DNA of 64,000 nucleotides from Palaemon carinicauda (lineage: Eukaryota; Arthropoda; Malacostraca; Decapoda; Palaemonidae). Each line of letters starts with the position of its first letter. Position 1 is the stretch's first letter. The DNA lies in assembly GCF_036898095.1 (NCBI RefSeq), contig NC_090743.1, positions 13,985,925-14,049,924 on the forward strand, read 5' to 3'. The notes below the pieces were generated by a model. That model was given only the letters and a program-made list of their open reading frames with translations. It did not search any database and was not told the DNA's origin. Made by a program: the position numbers and the translations under genes. This document shows positions 1 to 11,738 of the stretch, piece by piece.

Positions 1-199
1 TGCAAGGAAAGTTCTTCCGGCAAACTTTTTAGCCAGGAAGGAGAGGGAAGCTCCTCCCACGCATCAGCCCTTTTGTGAGGAAGCCAGAGAATGGCTGCTG
101 GAGGGCAACTTCATAAAACCCCAAACAGCAACCGAAACCCATAAAGTGAACTCAACAACCTTCAGACACAAGTGGGAGCCAGATTATCCCACTACTAGC

Positions 200-1687
200 T
201 AGAGTGGAGCCAAAGGGTAGCGGACAATTGGACAGTCGAAGTACTGAAGGAAGGATACAATCCCCTTCCTAAGGAAGCCCCCCTCTTTCGCCAGAGCTGT
301 TAGTTGACAGCTACATACTCGGGGAGCAAAGCAGCAGCTCTTCAAGAGCAGGTAAACCAGATACTGTCGAAAGCAGCAATAGAAGTGGTAGAGGACCCCT
401 CGTCAGAGGGATTTTACAACAGACTATTTCTGGTACCCAAGAACTCGGGGGTTTGGAGACCCGTTCTGGATGTAATTCCACTGAACAAGTAAGTGAGCAA
501 GTCAAGTTTGCTATGGAGACATCTGCGTCAGTCCTAGCAGGCACCAGACAAGTCGACATGGTGTCGATAGACCTGCAGGACACGTATTTTCACGTCTCAA
601 TTTACCTGAACTACAGGAAATAGCTGAAACTTGTACATCACGCAACAACTTTTCAGTTCAGAGTACTTTGTTTTGGACTAAGCACAGCCCCTTAGGTTTT
701 CACATGAGTGGTATCGAACGTGGCTCTCTGGTTACATCTGGAAGGAGTACGAATATCGATGTACCTGGACGACTGGCTAATCAGAGCCAGGTTGCAAGAA
801 AAGTGTCTGGAGGATCTACAAGTGACTACATCTACATCCACTTCAGTTCCATCTGTCAAGTTATTGGACAAGAGACCAAGACCTAGAGACGTGGATTCCG
901 ATCCCTTTGGGAATCAGGAATCAGTTGAGTTGGTGGGATGACCCCAACAAGCTACTAGAAGGCTTCGAACTTCATCAGAAGGGCGAGATCTCGGGTCTAT
1001 GGGAAGACCATCAGAAGAAATGGCACATGAACGTGAAGGAACTGGTGGCCATTCATCTAAAACTAATACACTTCCAGGAGGAGGTCCAAAACAAGTAAGT
1101 ACAGGTTAAAGCAGACAACACACAGCGTTGGCCTACATCAGGTAACAGGGAGGCACTCGTTCGGATTCCCTTTACGAGGCAGCAAAGATCTCCTGCTGTG
1201 GGCAAAAGCGAACAATATAACTGATAACCCGCTTCTTAGAGAGAGAGAAGAATGTCAGAGCGGATCTTCTCAGCAGAGGAAGACAGGTTCTCACGACAGA
1301 ATGGACCCTACATCACGAGGTGTGCAGCAGGCTTTGGAATCTCTGGGGAGAACAGTCAATAGACCTCTTTGCGACGCAGAGAACAAGAGGTTACTTGTTT
1401 ACTGCTCTACAGTCCCAGACCAGGAAGCAGTGGCAGTGGACGCCTTCCTCATGGAGTGGGAAGGACTAGACACGTACGCCTTTCCCCCTTTCAGGATCCT
1501 AGACAGAATCATGAAGTTCAGGGAGTCGAACAACGCCCGCATGACCATGATAGCTCCGTTTTGGCCCATGAGACCCTGGTTCACAGAAGTGGCTAGTAGA
1601 CACCCAGATCATTACCTTGTCGGAATGATCTACTCAGACAGCCACATATACAGAGATACCATCAAAATCTCCTCGCTCTCAATCTAA
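200..1687 (+). pseudogene. DIRS-type reverse transcriptase / RNase H, broken
   Basis: Would copy the element RNA into DNA. The RT fingers are readable at 304-492 (NRLFLVPKNSG, WRPVLDV). The first catalytic Asp block, SIDLQDTYFHV, is at about 560. A FGLS-type block is at about 670 and the YLDD box at about 760 in another frame. An RNase H segment with NVKELVAIHL is at about 1030-1070. A DLFAT block at about 1360, in a third frame, leads into the 1301-1687 open stretch containing WEGLDTYAFPPF, a motif of the domain between RNase H and recombinase in these elements. At least three frameshifts separate the blocks. Confidence 0.7.
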
Positions 1688-1689
1688 CT

Positions 1690-2600
1690 GCCTTTCATCT
1701 ATCGGAAAAACTGGCAAGGGCGAAGGGCTTTTCGAGGGAAGCTGCAAGAGCAATCGCTGGAGCGAGGAGGACGTTCACAATCAAGGTGTACCAGTCAAAG
1801 TGGGACGTGTTCAGGGAATAGTGCAGAGTTCACATTTCCTCTTCCAGTACCTCTCTAACTCAACTGGCAGATTTTCTGTTACACTTAAGAACCCAAGAGA
1901 AACTAGCAGTATCAGCTATCAAGGGATACCGCAGCATGCTAGCTTTCAGCTTCCGTCACAGAGATATTGATGTGTTGGGAGACGATCTCTCGGACCTCAT
2001 AAGGTCCTTTGAGACAGTTAAGAGGAAGGACAACCCAACCCCCTCTGGAATTTGGATGTACTGTAGTCCTGATGTTTTTAACCTCGAGCAGGTTTGAACC
2101 TCTCGACAAGGCTTCGTGGAAGGATCTCACTAAGAATACCCTATTCCTGGTTGCGTTGGCAACAGCAAAAATGTAGGGTTCAATGGAGAGAATGCAGTCT
2201 GCTCGCTGCAACTAGGTTTTGTTGCCAAGAACGAGAATTCTTCTCAGCCATGGCCCAGATCCTTTACCATACCAGGGTAACTCATTTAGTAGGACAGGGA
2301 AAGGAGAGGCCTTTGTCCAGTGAGGGCCCTAAAATTTTATCTGTAGAGGACCAAAAACATGAGAGGACAGGCAGACAACCTTGGTGCTTGGTGAAGAAAC
2401 CTTCGTTACCCTTGTCAAAGAATGCACTGGCGTTCCTTATCAAGGATTTAATAAGGGAAGCTCACCAGAACTGTGACGAGAAAAGCTTCCCAATCCTCAA
2501 AGTCAAAGCACACAAAGTAAGAGCTTTGGCAACTTCGATGGCTTATAGACACAACAAGTATGAAAGCGATTTTGGAAGAGACATTCAGCTATACAGTATA
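1690..2600 (+). pseudogene. DIRS-type tyrosine recombinase, broken
   Basis: Would integrate the circular DNA copy. An N-terminal SAM-like region is readable at about 1735-1990 (EAARAIAGARRTF, LTQLADFLLHLRTQEK, SAIKGYRSMLAFSFRHR). The first catalytic Arg box, at about 2150-2190, reads ATAKM followed by a stop, so the Arg-containing segment is disrupted. The HxxR box survives as AHKVRALATSMAYRH at about 2510-2550. The terminal Tyr box is missing: the sequence runs straight into the inverted-repeat element at 2634. No catalytic activity is possible. Confidence 0.7.
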
Positions 2601-2633
2601 TATGTAACTACCAGGAAAGTTAGAAATTTAAAG

Positions 2634-2935
2634 ATGGTATTTTCATTTTAAAATAAATTTTTAAATATACTTACCTGGTAGTTACATATATAAAAGGTCC
2701 CTCCCTCCTCCCCTCTGAAAACAGGGGCATGGAATTTCTGAGGATAAATGGGAATGGTTCCAGGTACCTGTACCTGGATAGAGGGTGCACAGGTATGATC
2801 ACCTGGCCACCTATCGGCGATTGTCGCAAATTTTGAATTTCTGCCATGCACACGATGAATCGGCGGGATAAATTTATATATATTTAACTACCAGGTAAGT
2901 ATATTTAAAGATTTATTTTAAAATGAAAATACCAT
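2634..2935. mobile_element. Short inverted-repeat (MITE-like) element
   Basis: About 302 bp bounded by terminal inverted repeats of roughly 55 bp. The left arm begins atggtattttcattttaaaa and runs through acttacctggtagttac; the right arm is its reverse complement, ending at 2935. A third, partial arm (about 2598-2630, containing gtaactaccagg) abuts the left end and can also pair with it. There is no coding potential. No convincing target-site duplication is visible, so the superfamily is left open. It replaces the end of the recombinase of relic 1. Confidence 0.6.
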
Positions 2936-2936
2936 T

Positions 2937-3180
2937 TTGTTCCGTAACTGGAATACAAATCACGCTATTTATTAGGGGTTATACTTTCGGCAGAGCTGAA
3001 ATGACAAGCCATTAAAATATAGCGAGGGTTAACTACCAACACCGCTAGTTAGATGGGGCTAGGGGGGCTAGCTTTCTACCACTCCCGCTCACACACCTGT
3101 GATTTAGTTCACTTTACTTTTGGCTCGGATCGAGAGCAGTTGTTTCTACTCTTCCTCCTCGCCTATTCTGGACTGCCATT
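2937..3180. repeat. Repeat shared in inverted orientation with 11.69-11.95 kb
   Basis: The segment from gttccgtaactggaatac through ggggttatactttcggcaga and the cgagggttaactacc block recurs as its reverse complement at about 11690-11950. Both lie just beyond a degenerate DIRS-like recombinase region, which suggests a terminal repeat or a family of inverted-repeat elements that inserted there. No ORF is supported. Confidence 0.5.
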
Positions 3181-3208
3181 AATTTTTGTCTTTTAACTTA
3201 CCTTTTCT

Positions 3209-3211
<3 letters not shown>

Positions 3212-3267
<56 letters not shown>

Positions 3268-3284
3268 TATATATATATATATAT
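3212..3284. repeat. (TA)n microsatellite
   Basis: About 73 bp of almost pure AT dinucleotide, interrupted once by cagt near 3265. Confidence 0.95.
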
Positions 3285-3734
3285 GAAAACATTCTTAATG
3301 TTTATGTATAGATATGGGATAAGTTTCCTTTTCAGTGTTTGTGCTGTGCATGTGATACATATACGACGACACTTGTGTACATTAGCACCGGAACAAGGCC
3401 AGCACGGTTACACTTCGTGGGGAACGACCTCTCCCTCTCTGGTCCATCGGTCTTCCATTGGCATATAACCATTGACTCGGCTGCCGCAGGGGAATCGTCA
3501 TCGCCTGGACCCTCTTCTTTCGACTATTGTCTTCGCCTTTTCCCTTTTCCTACGGGAAACATGGGTTACTGAGTGAAGGGAATGTGGCCTCTCAGAGATT
3601 GACTACGGTCTTTCTCTTCTTAAGATCGTTTACCTTTAAACAACACTGTACTAATGCGAAGAGCACCTTTCCCGTTCGCAGGTTAGGTTGCGCTTCCGAT
3701 TGTTTGTCTCAATTATTTTTAGTGAAATTAAAAA
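3285..3734. other. No gene seen
   Basis: Unique-looking sequence of mixed composition between the (TA)n tract and the DIRS terminal repeat. Short ORFs overlap in several frames without recognisable motifs. It may be the end region of relic 1, but I cannot show this. Confidence 0.4.
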
Positions 3735-4040
3735 AGGGATTTTGATGTAGGAAAAATCTAGTTCTGGGCGGGAGACCCGTGCCGCCCAGTGAAATGCTCC
3801 TTTAGCACCATTTCTAAGGTATATAACTGCTATATATTACCAGAGAAAAAATTGCATGGGAATGCCAGGTTGAACCCAGCTCGCTCACCTGTATAAGGTG
3901 TCGATATAATACTGGGGCGTGATAATTCACAACCAGAGGCCTCGCACCATTTAGATATCTCCTGTCAAAATCCCCGAACAGCGAGGTGCCGTTCAACATC
4001 GTACTACTACTATCAATCCCACGCCAGTGACGTCACTCCT
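3735..4040 (+). repeat. DIRS left inverted terminal repeat (diverged)
   Basis: Matches the left ITR of the DIRS at 37,835-38,137 along its length: ggaaaaatctagttctgggc, a gtgccgcccagtgaa block, an agctcgctcacct block and a gccgttcaac block in the same order and spacing, with many substitutions. This is the oldest readable copy of this terminus in the window. Confidence 0.75.
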
Positions 4041-5501
4041 TTAATAGCACGCAGTTTGATAACCGTATTTTGTCTTGTGTGTGAATTTCGCTGGTTTTTC
4101 TCTGGATTTACCTCAAGATGTCCGACTCCACTGTCACTACATCTAAGTTAAGTACCAGATCTATGAGTTTTGAGATTTTGGAGGGGGCCTTATCCATTTT
4201 TGTTTATATTATTCAGCTTATTTTTCACGACCTTGCTGGGTCTCTCTCGGGATAGGCTCCTTCCCCTCTCTCTCTCGTTCGTTCTTAACGATTTTCAATA
4301 AGTCCTCCATACTGATTGTTTCTCGTTATGAACTTTATGGATCGCCACGGTTCCCTCACCGTATCAATTTTATATTGTCCTGTTTTATGATAACAGTTAT
4401 TTCATATTCATGTGCGTATTTTTGGAGGTTGGCATGCCTGATCGCTATCGGCGTTCTTTTCCACATATCATCTCTTGGCTTATTTACGTTCGCACGCCAC
4501 GGACTCGCTTATTATTTTAACGTCATTCGTATGCTTGCATTAGTTCGAGGGGCTTTCATGAGTCGGATATTACATTTTAGTTTTCATTTTGTTAGCACTT
4601 CACTGACCCTGTGTTCTGTTAGTAGCCCTGCCTACTCCTAGCGCTGTCAGGCTTGGTTTTTTCCTGTCTTGTTCGCGCCCTCGTTTGTTTTACGATTGAG
4701 TTATAGCTAATTTTATTATTATTATCATCCAGCATGCCTTCCTCTCTTATTTACCATGTGTTATGTTTTTGTAGTGTTATAGTCTTTCCACGTGATCATA
4801 TCACTCGTGGGTCTGGCAGGTTGGTATACCTGATATCGTCCCGGAGCCAACCCACTCCTAGCCTCCTCCCGCCGATATCTTATAGCGCTATGTACTCCTC
4901 CCGGGGGCATCCGCTTTGCACGTGCGGTTCCCGTTGATCTGTGAGGCATTCTATTATTATGCATTAACATACATTACTTTTCCTTCACTACTCTACCCGG
5001 TCGTAGTCGTTTTGTTTCCGTCGCTCGTTTGGCCGACGATCGGCGGGAAGTTTGCTGCTCGTTCCGTGGTACCTTATGTTATTTGTTTATTAAGTTGTGT
5101 ACGGGCTTCTCCCTCTTGGTCCTGCACGTCACGAACCCTTTTAAGATCCCTTTCCCCCCTCTGTCACGCACCTCACGGACCTCGTATAGATATATATATG
5201 TTTATAAAGACTTTCATTACGGGATCCCCGGGAGTAGCTTTTATTCATTACCATTCGGTCGAGTTATTTAGTTGAGCCCCGAGCCCCGGAGCCAACGTTA
5301 TGTATTATTACTTGGATTCCCTTTATATTTTAGTCACGTTTATCTGTTATATACGATCCTAGTTCTCGACCTTGCCTTCCATGATATGATCACGACTACG
5401 GTCTGACTTAATTTATTTTATTACTTTAATTTAATTTAATAATTTTACTGTCAAGTAAAGCTGTTATTTGATTTTTTAAACACCGGGGTCCCCGGGGGGG
5501 G
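4041..5501. other. DIRS leader-like non-coding stretch; possible first gag exon at 4118
   Basis: There is no sustained ORF. An ATG at 4118 opens nine codons ending in TTSK, followed by gttaagta, a plausible 5' splice site. The better DIRS copy has an equivalent ATG at 44866 (-) about 60 bp inside its ITR, again ending TTSK before gttaagta. That conservation suggests a tiny first gag exon. The phase does not fit the next exon cleanly, so this remains tentative. The rest is T-rich and unremarkable. Confidence 0.35.
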
Positions 5502-5670
5502 GTCCCCTATTTTGCCTTCATTCAATTATTAAGGCATTTATATATGAATAATTTTTATCATTTATTTGATATATGACTTATAAGCCCCCGGACCCCCCAG
5601 GGTCCCCTATTTGCCTTTATTCAATATCTTTAAGGCATTTATATGAATAGTTTTATCATGGGTTGGATAT
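5502..5670. repeat. Two direct repeats of about 100-bp period
   Basis: ggtcccctatttt(g)ccttcattc and the following aaggcatttatat and gaata blocks at 5502-5577 recur at about 5602-5670, preceded each time by a C/G run with ccccgg and ggtcc. The DIRS copy at 43.7 kb has an analogous pair of ggtcc-containing direct repeats in the same relative position, upstream of the zinc-module exon. Confidence 0.6.
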
Positions 5671-5846
5671 ATATAGAGTAACAGCATTCGGGCCCTGTGC
5701 CGTTCATTTACTTCCATTCAGGATAATTATAGCTATATATATTCAACTTTATCACCATGATATTAACTTTTATAATATTTAAGCACTGGGACCTCCGGCC
5801 CCTAATTGCTTTCCTTTAAGATACTCGTGTATCTTTTATCTTACAG

Positions 5847-5930
5847 ACTGTCCGCTGTGCGATGACGGCATGTGCCGCTGTTCTCCACCAACCCTGCGGC
5901 CATAATGTGTGTCGTTCGCACGCATTTTAA
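5847..5930 (+). pseudogene. DIRS gag zinc-module exon, truncated
   Basis: Preceded by a good acceptor (atcttttatcttacag). The frame contains TACAAVLHQPCGHNVCRSHA, nearly identical to the exon at 43,492-43,662, then hits TAA. The Cys/His spacing (C-G-H, C-x2-H) suggests a RING- or B-box-like zinc module. The later Cys pair found in the better copy is absent here. Confidence 0.65.
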
Positions 5931-6589
5931 CTTTTCAGCTTTTTTCCGTGGGGAACACTTCCCTTCAGAGGATCAGTGGTTCTCACTATTAGTGAATATT
6001 CTTAGCTGATTGAAATAATTGTAATTCTGTTTTTTTATTACAGTTACTCCGCTCCCCCCCCCTTCTCCCGTGGATGTCGACTGGGGAAGGAAGGGCGCAA
6101 TACTTATTTTATGTTGTTCCCTTGGGTTTCCTCTTCGTTCCTCCTTAGGGAATTTGCTGTTAAATATTTAGTTTTATTTTTTCCCAGTTAACTATGCAGT
6201 TTTCTTCGTTCAACTAAGAGTGCTGACGAAGCAGAGCTGTTCTGTTCATGCATGGGGAATCTGCTGTCACTGCCGTCCCTCAGAGGATGTCGTCTTGGAT
6301 GTCATCCATACCCTAGAAGTACGCCCATGACAACATGACCAGCACTTCAGATCATCTTAGAATGCTAACCAGGAGGTTTGCCTCCAGGGGTTGGACAACT
6401 TTCCCTTCCGAGGGAAAGTTTCCTCCCCAGGTGTGAGGTGGTTTCTCCCTTCCGAGGGAGAGCTTCCCACATCTTAATAAATTCATCTCCGACTGCTGTT
6501 GCTGCCTTTGCCCAGACTTCTCTCCCCCCCTTGCTGTGTCTCTCTTCCTTCAGGGGCAGAGCACAATCTTAAGAAAGTCTTCTACATAG
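5931..6589. other. No gene seen
   Basis: T-rich and C-rich sequence with no sustained ORF. It may be decayed DIRS intron or gag. Confidence 0.35.
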
Positions 6590-7400
6590 CATTCACCTCT
6601 TTTGTTAGCGAGAGAGCCCACTCATAGAGACTCCAGTTCGGAGGATCGCTACTGTTGAAGGTCAGCTTGCTGATCCATCGGCCCTAATGGGCGTCATCAT
6701 GGCCGTCAAGAAGTCTATTCTACGAAGTGTTCACCTCTCATTCGCGAGAGAGGCCACTCACAGAGACTCCTCTCCAGAGGATCGCTACTGTTGAAGGTCA
6801 GCTTGCTGATCCACCGGCCCTAATGGGCATCATCAAGTCTCTTGTAAGAAGTGTCTTTCGTTCGTGAGAGGCACCACTCATAGAAACTCCTCTTCAGAGG
6901 ATTGCTACTGTTGATGGTCAGCTTGCAGCTTGCTGATCCACCGGCCCTAATGGGCGTCATCAAGTCCCTTCTACGAAGTGATCACCTCTCTCGTTCGCGA
7001 GAGAGACCACTCATAGAGACTCCTCTTCGGAGGATCGCTACTGTTGAAGGTCAGCTTGCTGATCCACTGGCCCTAATGGGCGTCATCGTCTCTTCTACGA
7101 AGTGATCACATCTCGTTCGCGAGAGAGGCTACTCATAGAGAGACTTCTTTGGAGGATCGCTACTGTTGAAGGTCAGCTTGCTGATCCAACCACATCACAG
7201 ACTCTGATTGCTCTTCGCCTCGACTACTCTATCCCTCTGGCTGAGTCTCTCTTCCTTCAGCGATGGAGCACAGTCTTAGGCAAGTCTCTTACGAAGTGTT
7301 CACCTTTCTCGGTCGCGAGAGAGGCCACTCAAAGAGACACCTCTTCGGAGGATCACTTTGCTAAGGTCAGCTTGCTGGTCCACCGGGCCTCATGGGCGTC
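6590..7400 (+). repeat. Degenerate tandem repeat, period about 120-136 bp
   Basis: The core gctactgttgaaggtcagct appears near 6648, 6784, 6904 (variant), 7037 and 7158, with a weaker copy near 7340. Each is preceded by a gttcgcgagaga / ccactcatagagactcctct block. Spacing varies between about 120 and 136 bp. Short in-phase runs such as RERPLIETPLRRIATVEGQL are open in some units, so it may derive from a repetitive gag segment. There is no intact ORF across the array. Confidence 0.7.
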
Positions 7401-8156
7401 ATCAGTTCCTGATCATCCTACCAGCGCAACCTTGCGCTGTAGCTTAGTCCATGGACTCTGGTCCTGGACTCTTCTATGGACCTTTCACGGTTGCCATCGG
7501 TGGTTGTTCGCCTTTCCAAAGGGCACATCCCAGTTCCTGATGGTCTTGCCAGCTGACCTTCCAATCTACCACGCGAATGCGCACGCGCCAACAGTCTTCC
7601 ACACGCGCCATTGGTCTTCGCGCGCGCCAATGCACCCACCCTTGCGCACTAGTCACGCTTCGGCGCATTCTAAGGAGACTGCTTAAAACTACACAGTGCC
7701 TTACTGCGCGCCAGCGCTCTTCCCCACTTTCCTGCGCCCTCCTGCGCAGTTGTGGTCTCAGATCTAATGCGCCAGCTCTTGCCAAAGAGCCAGCGCTTGC
7801 CTGCTCTCCAGCGCTCTTCTGCACATTTACTGGAAACTGCGCTTCAGCAGAAACTGAGCACCATCATCATCCTGTGTGCCATCGCTCCAGTCAGTACTCT
7901 CCTGCACACTCGTACAGTAGGCAGAAAATATGAAAAAACCTTTTTGGACAGGTCACCATTGCCACATTCCTCTCCCCGCAAATGCATGACATGGCCGCCA
8001 AGAAAAGAGGAAAGAGGCTTCACAGATGGTTTCAAGATCCCGAAGATTCCATCTTACAAGGGGAATCAAAATGGGGAATCCTTGGTCCCTGTCTCCTGAA
8101 GTTTCTTTTTTCCTTGACAGACCACCGTCAGCATACAGGAAAGCATCAACAGTCTG
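7401..8156. other. No supported gene
   Basis: Relatively GC-rich, with ORFs of about 60-190 codons open on both strands at once (for example 7102-7686 + against 7474-7824 -). That is typical of repetitive GC-rich sequence. No recognisable motif is seen. Confidence 0.35.
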
Positions 8157-8500
8157 ATCTCTAGATCACTGTTTGCTGAAAGCTAGTTCATGGTTTGCTG
8201 AAGGTCGCAGATCACCAGATCGCAAATTACTAGCTTAACGCTGATCTTTGATCTCTAGTCCCTCCAATGACTAACGATCTCCGATTGCTAGTCAATAACC
8301 AGTCATCAGCTTGCTGATCACTAGATCACCGATGGGCAGCTCATATATCTTCGATCATTGAACTCAGCTCGCTGATCTCTGACCAACCCATCGTCAGCGT
8401 GCTGATCTCTAGCTCACCATCGGCTCACAGACCGTCGATTCACTGATCATTGGCAATTCACCAGCAGTTTGTGACTGATTTCCTAGTCAACCACTGCCCG
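8157..8500. repeat. GATC-rich degenerate short repeats
   Basis: Dense, irregular repetition of gctgatc, ctagatcac, gctgatctct and related words across about 340 bp, with no fixed period. It sits upstream of the decayed RT at 8.9 kb. Confidence 0.55.
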
Positions 8501-8859
8501 TAGTTCCCTAGATCTGAAGGTATAAAACATACTTCTCGCTACTGGCCATTCGCCATCACACTAAAGTGATCGGCAAACGCTCGACAACCCTCATCAACGG
8601 CTTGTCGACAGGAAACTACTTGCGAGCACTCTCCAACTGCACAGTAACCACGATACCCAACCATTAACCATTGATTAACATTCGCCTGATTGTTTCTAAG
8701 GAATAGCATCAATAATCCCACCAGGGCGCATGGTAAGGCTAAGCGTTGCCTTACTTCTGTTAGTTAAAGGAATTCTCTCTCGGGGAAGAATTCTTACGCT
8801 GGGTATCGCGTCTGATCCTATACGACACGAGTCAAGACTCCAGCATTAACAATCTTCCA

Positions 8860-11150
8860 TGCAAAAGGATCCGCAAGGAGCTGTCCCTTTGGGTCGATGT
8901 CCACACCATGTTGGAGTTCGAACAAGGGCTAAGACCTCAGGTCTTCATTTGCACTCTGGACCTAGAGGACACATACTTCAAGGCCCAAACCATCCACCTA
9001 AGAAGGTTGGAAGATTCAGTCTAGACAAACAAGAAACAACAGTTCAGGACACTGTGCTTCGGTCTTCCCACTACATCCATCCCGGTCTCACAGGATCGGC
9101 CTCTTGTTTCCTCCGTTTCGGGTCGACTGACTGACCTTAGCAGACTCAGTGGCAACCTTGCATTAGCACTGGAACTTCTGAAGTCTTATTACAAAGATCC
9201 ATTGATCAAGGTAAACCTGCGGAAGTCTTCCTTTCTTCCCTCCCAGAAGACTGGTGTATCTGGGAATGATTCTAGACACCAATCTCCACAAAACCTCAAA
9301 AATGAGAACAACTCCCATCCCAGAGTGACTTGAGTCTGATTGGAATCAGGCCCTCGATCCCCCAGACATTCTGACCCCCATGGGACCAGAAGTTTGGACG
9401 AACCTCAAGGGATGGGTGTCGGTCGAGAATCTAGAGAGCGGTATAACCTACTCATCCTTCCCCACCCCTCGGACTTGATGCTGGGCTTGGAACACATCAA
9501 ATGGAGAGAGGAGGGACCATAATGCTGCACCACACAACCTCAGCCATCTGGACAGAGTCAGAAAGTACCTTCACTTGTATCTCTTAAGAGATGAAGGCCA
9601 ACTTTCCAGTCCTTCGGCAGCCTCATCGGTTCCTAACAGACCACTCAATGATGTGATGGCCGACAACATCACACACCAAATAGAGGCTCACATCAGCATG
9701 CAAGAAGGAACTTGCTCGTAGCCTCTTCCCATCTAACAGTATAAACACTAAGATGGGCCAAAGTCTGTTTGGTACCACTATCAGCCCACTTCATTCCAGA
9801 CTAGTAGAATGTGCTCGCCAACAATCTGTGCACAGCATCTCAGATAAGGTATACCGAATGGTCTTTGGATCACCTTGTAGCCGACAAAGTCCCGACTTTA
9901 CGGGGTCCTCCAACTAGGGATCTTGTTCGCAATGCTGATGAACCTCAGGCTGCCGTTGCTCCCCAGCGCTAGACCCCAAGGCTCTCTGGCAACAATGTTG
10001 GGTACAACAATGACGTTTACATCTCGTCCCTGTTTTGTCTGGAAAAGGGCACTCGAGAAGGCTAGAATATCGGTCAGCCTCTCAAAGACTCGCCTAGCTC
10101 TGCTATGGCATTACCCAGAATGGTTTCCAAACCTTTTCCAACCTTTTCCAGCTCCTGATAGTCTCTCCAAGAGAACCCTCTCCACATCACAGACAACCCA
10201 CTTCGACACCTACCACAAGCTTTAGCTTTGCTATGATTGTACGCCTGGAGACTACCCAGTACCTCCTCTCCCACAGAGGCTTTTCACAATGAGTTGCGAA
10301 AAGGTTGCCTAGATATGAGGAATTCTTCAGCATCAGTCTACCAGGCAGTATAACGTCTTGTTGGTTGGTGTCATGTGGAAGTCTCTCTCTCCACTCGATA
10401 CCTCTATTCCAGTAATAGCGGAATCCTCCAGTATATGCAAGAGGAAAAGACCTCCTATTCAGTTTCAACAGGTAAAGATGATCACTCAACCTTGATCCTT
10501 CACCTTCAAACTGAAAGGAAGGGACGTCTTCTCATCATTAGACCTCTCCTAACTCGTACGGACTTACAACTTGCCTTTCTCCAGTTGGAGTTGAGATCTT
10601 CCTCTCGGAACATGGTTCAAATTCTCCGATCTCTAAAGAGACCTCCTTATGTTCCACTTCACCAGTCAACAAATTTTCACCTGGTTTAAGAAGACAATGT
10701 TCCTACACACACTGACAGCAGCCATACGAGTCAAGGAACTTCATGGTCTCTCTTCCCACATCACCCATTAATGAGAAAGGCGAAAGGCAATGTTCAGTTT
10801 CATCCCCGAGTATGTCGCCAGACACAGTCTCCAGAGGTGACTGATCCTACACAAGTCTCCACTCGGTAATGGACGATCCAGATCATCTGTTAATGTACCC
10901 AGGGTAAGGTATGAGACTTTACCTAAAGAAAACGGCAATAGCCCACCCGGGTCCCTTCTCTTGTCATCAGCACTGGGAGAGACTAAAGGAGGATCACCAA
11001 AACATCATCTCAACATGACGACTAACTATGTCAGGGGCATAGCTATGCTCCTGGTCCTTCTTAGCAGATTACTCTGTGACGCATGTTTTACAAGAAGGGA
11101 TGTGAATGCTCCAAGTGACTCACAACATTTCTCCTGCAAGACGTGACCCA
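8860..11150 (+). mobile_element. Degenerate retrotransposon pol, probably DIRS-like (relic 3)
   Basis: The + strand holds scattered RT blocks: QVFICTLDLEDTYFKA at about 8940-8985 (catalytic Asp block), LCFGLPTTS at about 9052-9075 and a KVNLRKSSFLPSQKT thumb-like block at about 9205-9250. Later fragments at about 10,060-11,150 have no firm motif, but the end near 11,140-11,250 (an RDPQQLDTIS-like phrase, then a VVAAQKLVVYLKLL-like phrase) resembles the 3' parts of crustacean DIRS-like elements as I remember them. Multiple frameshifts and stops; not functional. Confidence 0.5.
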
Positions 11151-11738
11151 CAGCAACTCGATACAATCTCTATTGGTCCGGTGGTGGCTGCACAAAAGCT
11201 GGTTGTGTACCTCAAGCTCCTTATTGGACAAGTAGCAGAAGGTTGAGGGCACTATTACCCGGTTTTAGTCTGCGTGAATGAAAAGATTTGACTTGCTCTT
11301 ATTCTTTTCTTTATCCTACCCTCTCGTGGGGAAAGCAGCATCCTGGGTTCTTCGCATAAGCTGACCTCAAACCACTGCAGGCAAACCATGCTCCCTTGTG
11401 TACCTAATATTAAGCTAATACTGTTGCGTCCCCATACCCTGGCGAGGTGGTATTGGGAAAGTCTTGGTTACATCAGATTATCCTACAATAGACTCGGAAT
11501 AACTTTACCTAGACAGTCACACTTCTGCATGTCTCAACACACAGTTTGTGTAGGCTGCAGACTTTGCATAGCAAGGTTTTAGAGAGGGCAGCGACTCCTT
11601 ATTTTTTAGTACTACTAACATACTCAGATAAGGAGCCCCCGGTAAAGCCAAAAGCCAGATTGGCACAGATGTCCACCCTTCCTGATGGGTGAGTCACCCC
11701 TGATAAATAGCGTGGTTTGTATTCCAGTTACGGAACAA
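11151..11738. other. 3' non-coding part of relic 3
   Basis: No sustained ORF. The last 50 bp (about 11,690-11,735, aaatagcgtggtttgtattc) are the reverse complement of sequence at 2938-2975, linking this end with the end of relic 1. Confidence 0.4.

Larger units (their letters stand above)
1..2633 (+). mobile_element. Degenerate DIRS-like retrotransposon (relic 1)
   Basis: Remains of a tyrosine-recombinase (DIRS-type) retrotransposon. The + strand shows in order an RT start with NRLFLVPK and WRPVLD blocks (about 420-490), an RT block SIDLQDTYFHVS (about 560-605), YLDDWL (about 760-780), an RNase H tail, a DLFAT-type domain (about 1350-1690) and a tyrosine recombinase (about 1690-2600). RT, then RNase H, then recombinase with no DDE integrase is the DIRS order. 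Frames change repeatedly and stops are frequent, so the copy is dead. The left end lies outside the window; the right end is interrupted by the inverted-repeat element at 2634. Confidence 0.75.
3735..8560 (+). mobile_element. Degenerate DIRS element (relic 2), 5' part
   Basis: Begins agggattttgatgtaggaaa, closely matching the left terminus of the better-preserved DIRS at 37,835. It carries an equivalent ITR, a gag zinc-module exon at 5847 and, further on, repeat-rich DNA that could be decayed gag. I find no matching right ITR, so the right limit is a guess and the element may end anywhere after 5930. Confidence 0.45.

Noticed and set aside
3212..3284. AT tract as replication origin or promoter
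   Set aside because: A pure (TA)n microsatellite with no associated signals.
4375..5275. Hydrophobic plus-strand ORFs (88-119 codons)
   Set aside because: T-rich sequence naturally encodes hydrophobic residues in frame; no start context or homologous motif, and they lie in a DIRS leader-like region.
7102..7824. Overlapping 116-194-codon ORFs on both strands
   Set aside because: Opposing open frames in a repeat-derived, GC-richer stretch, without motifs.
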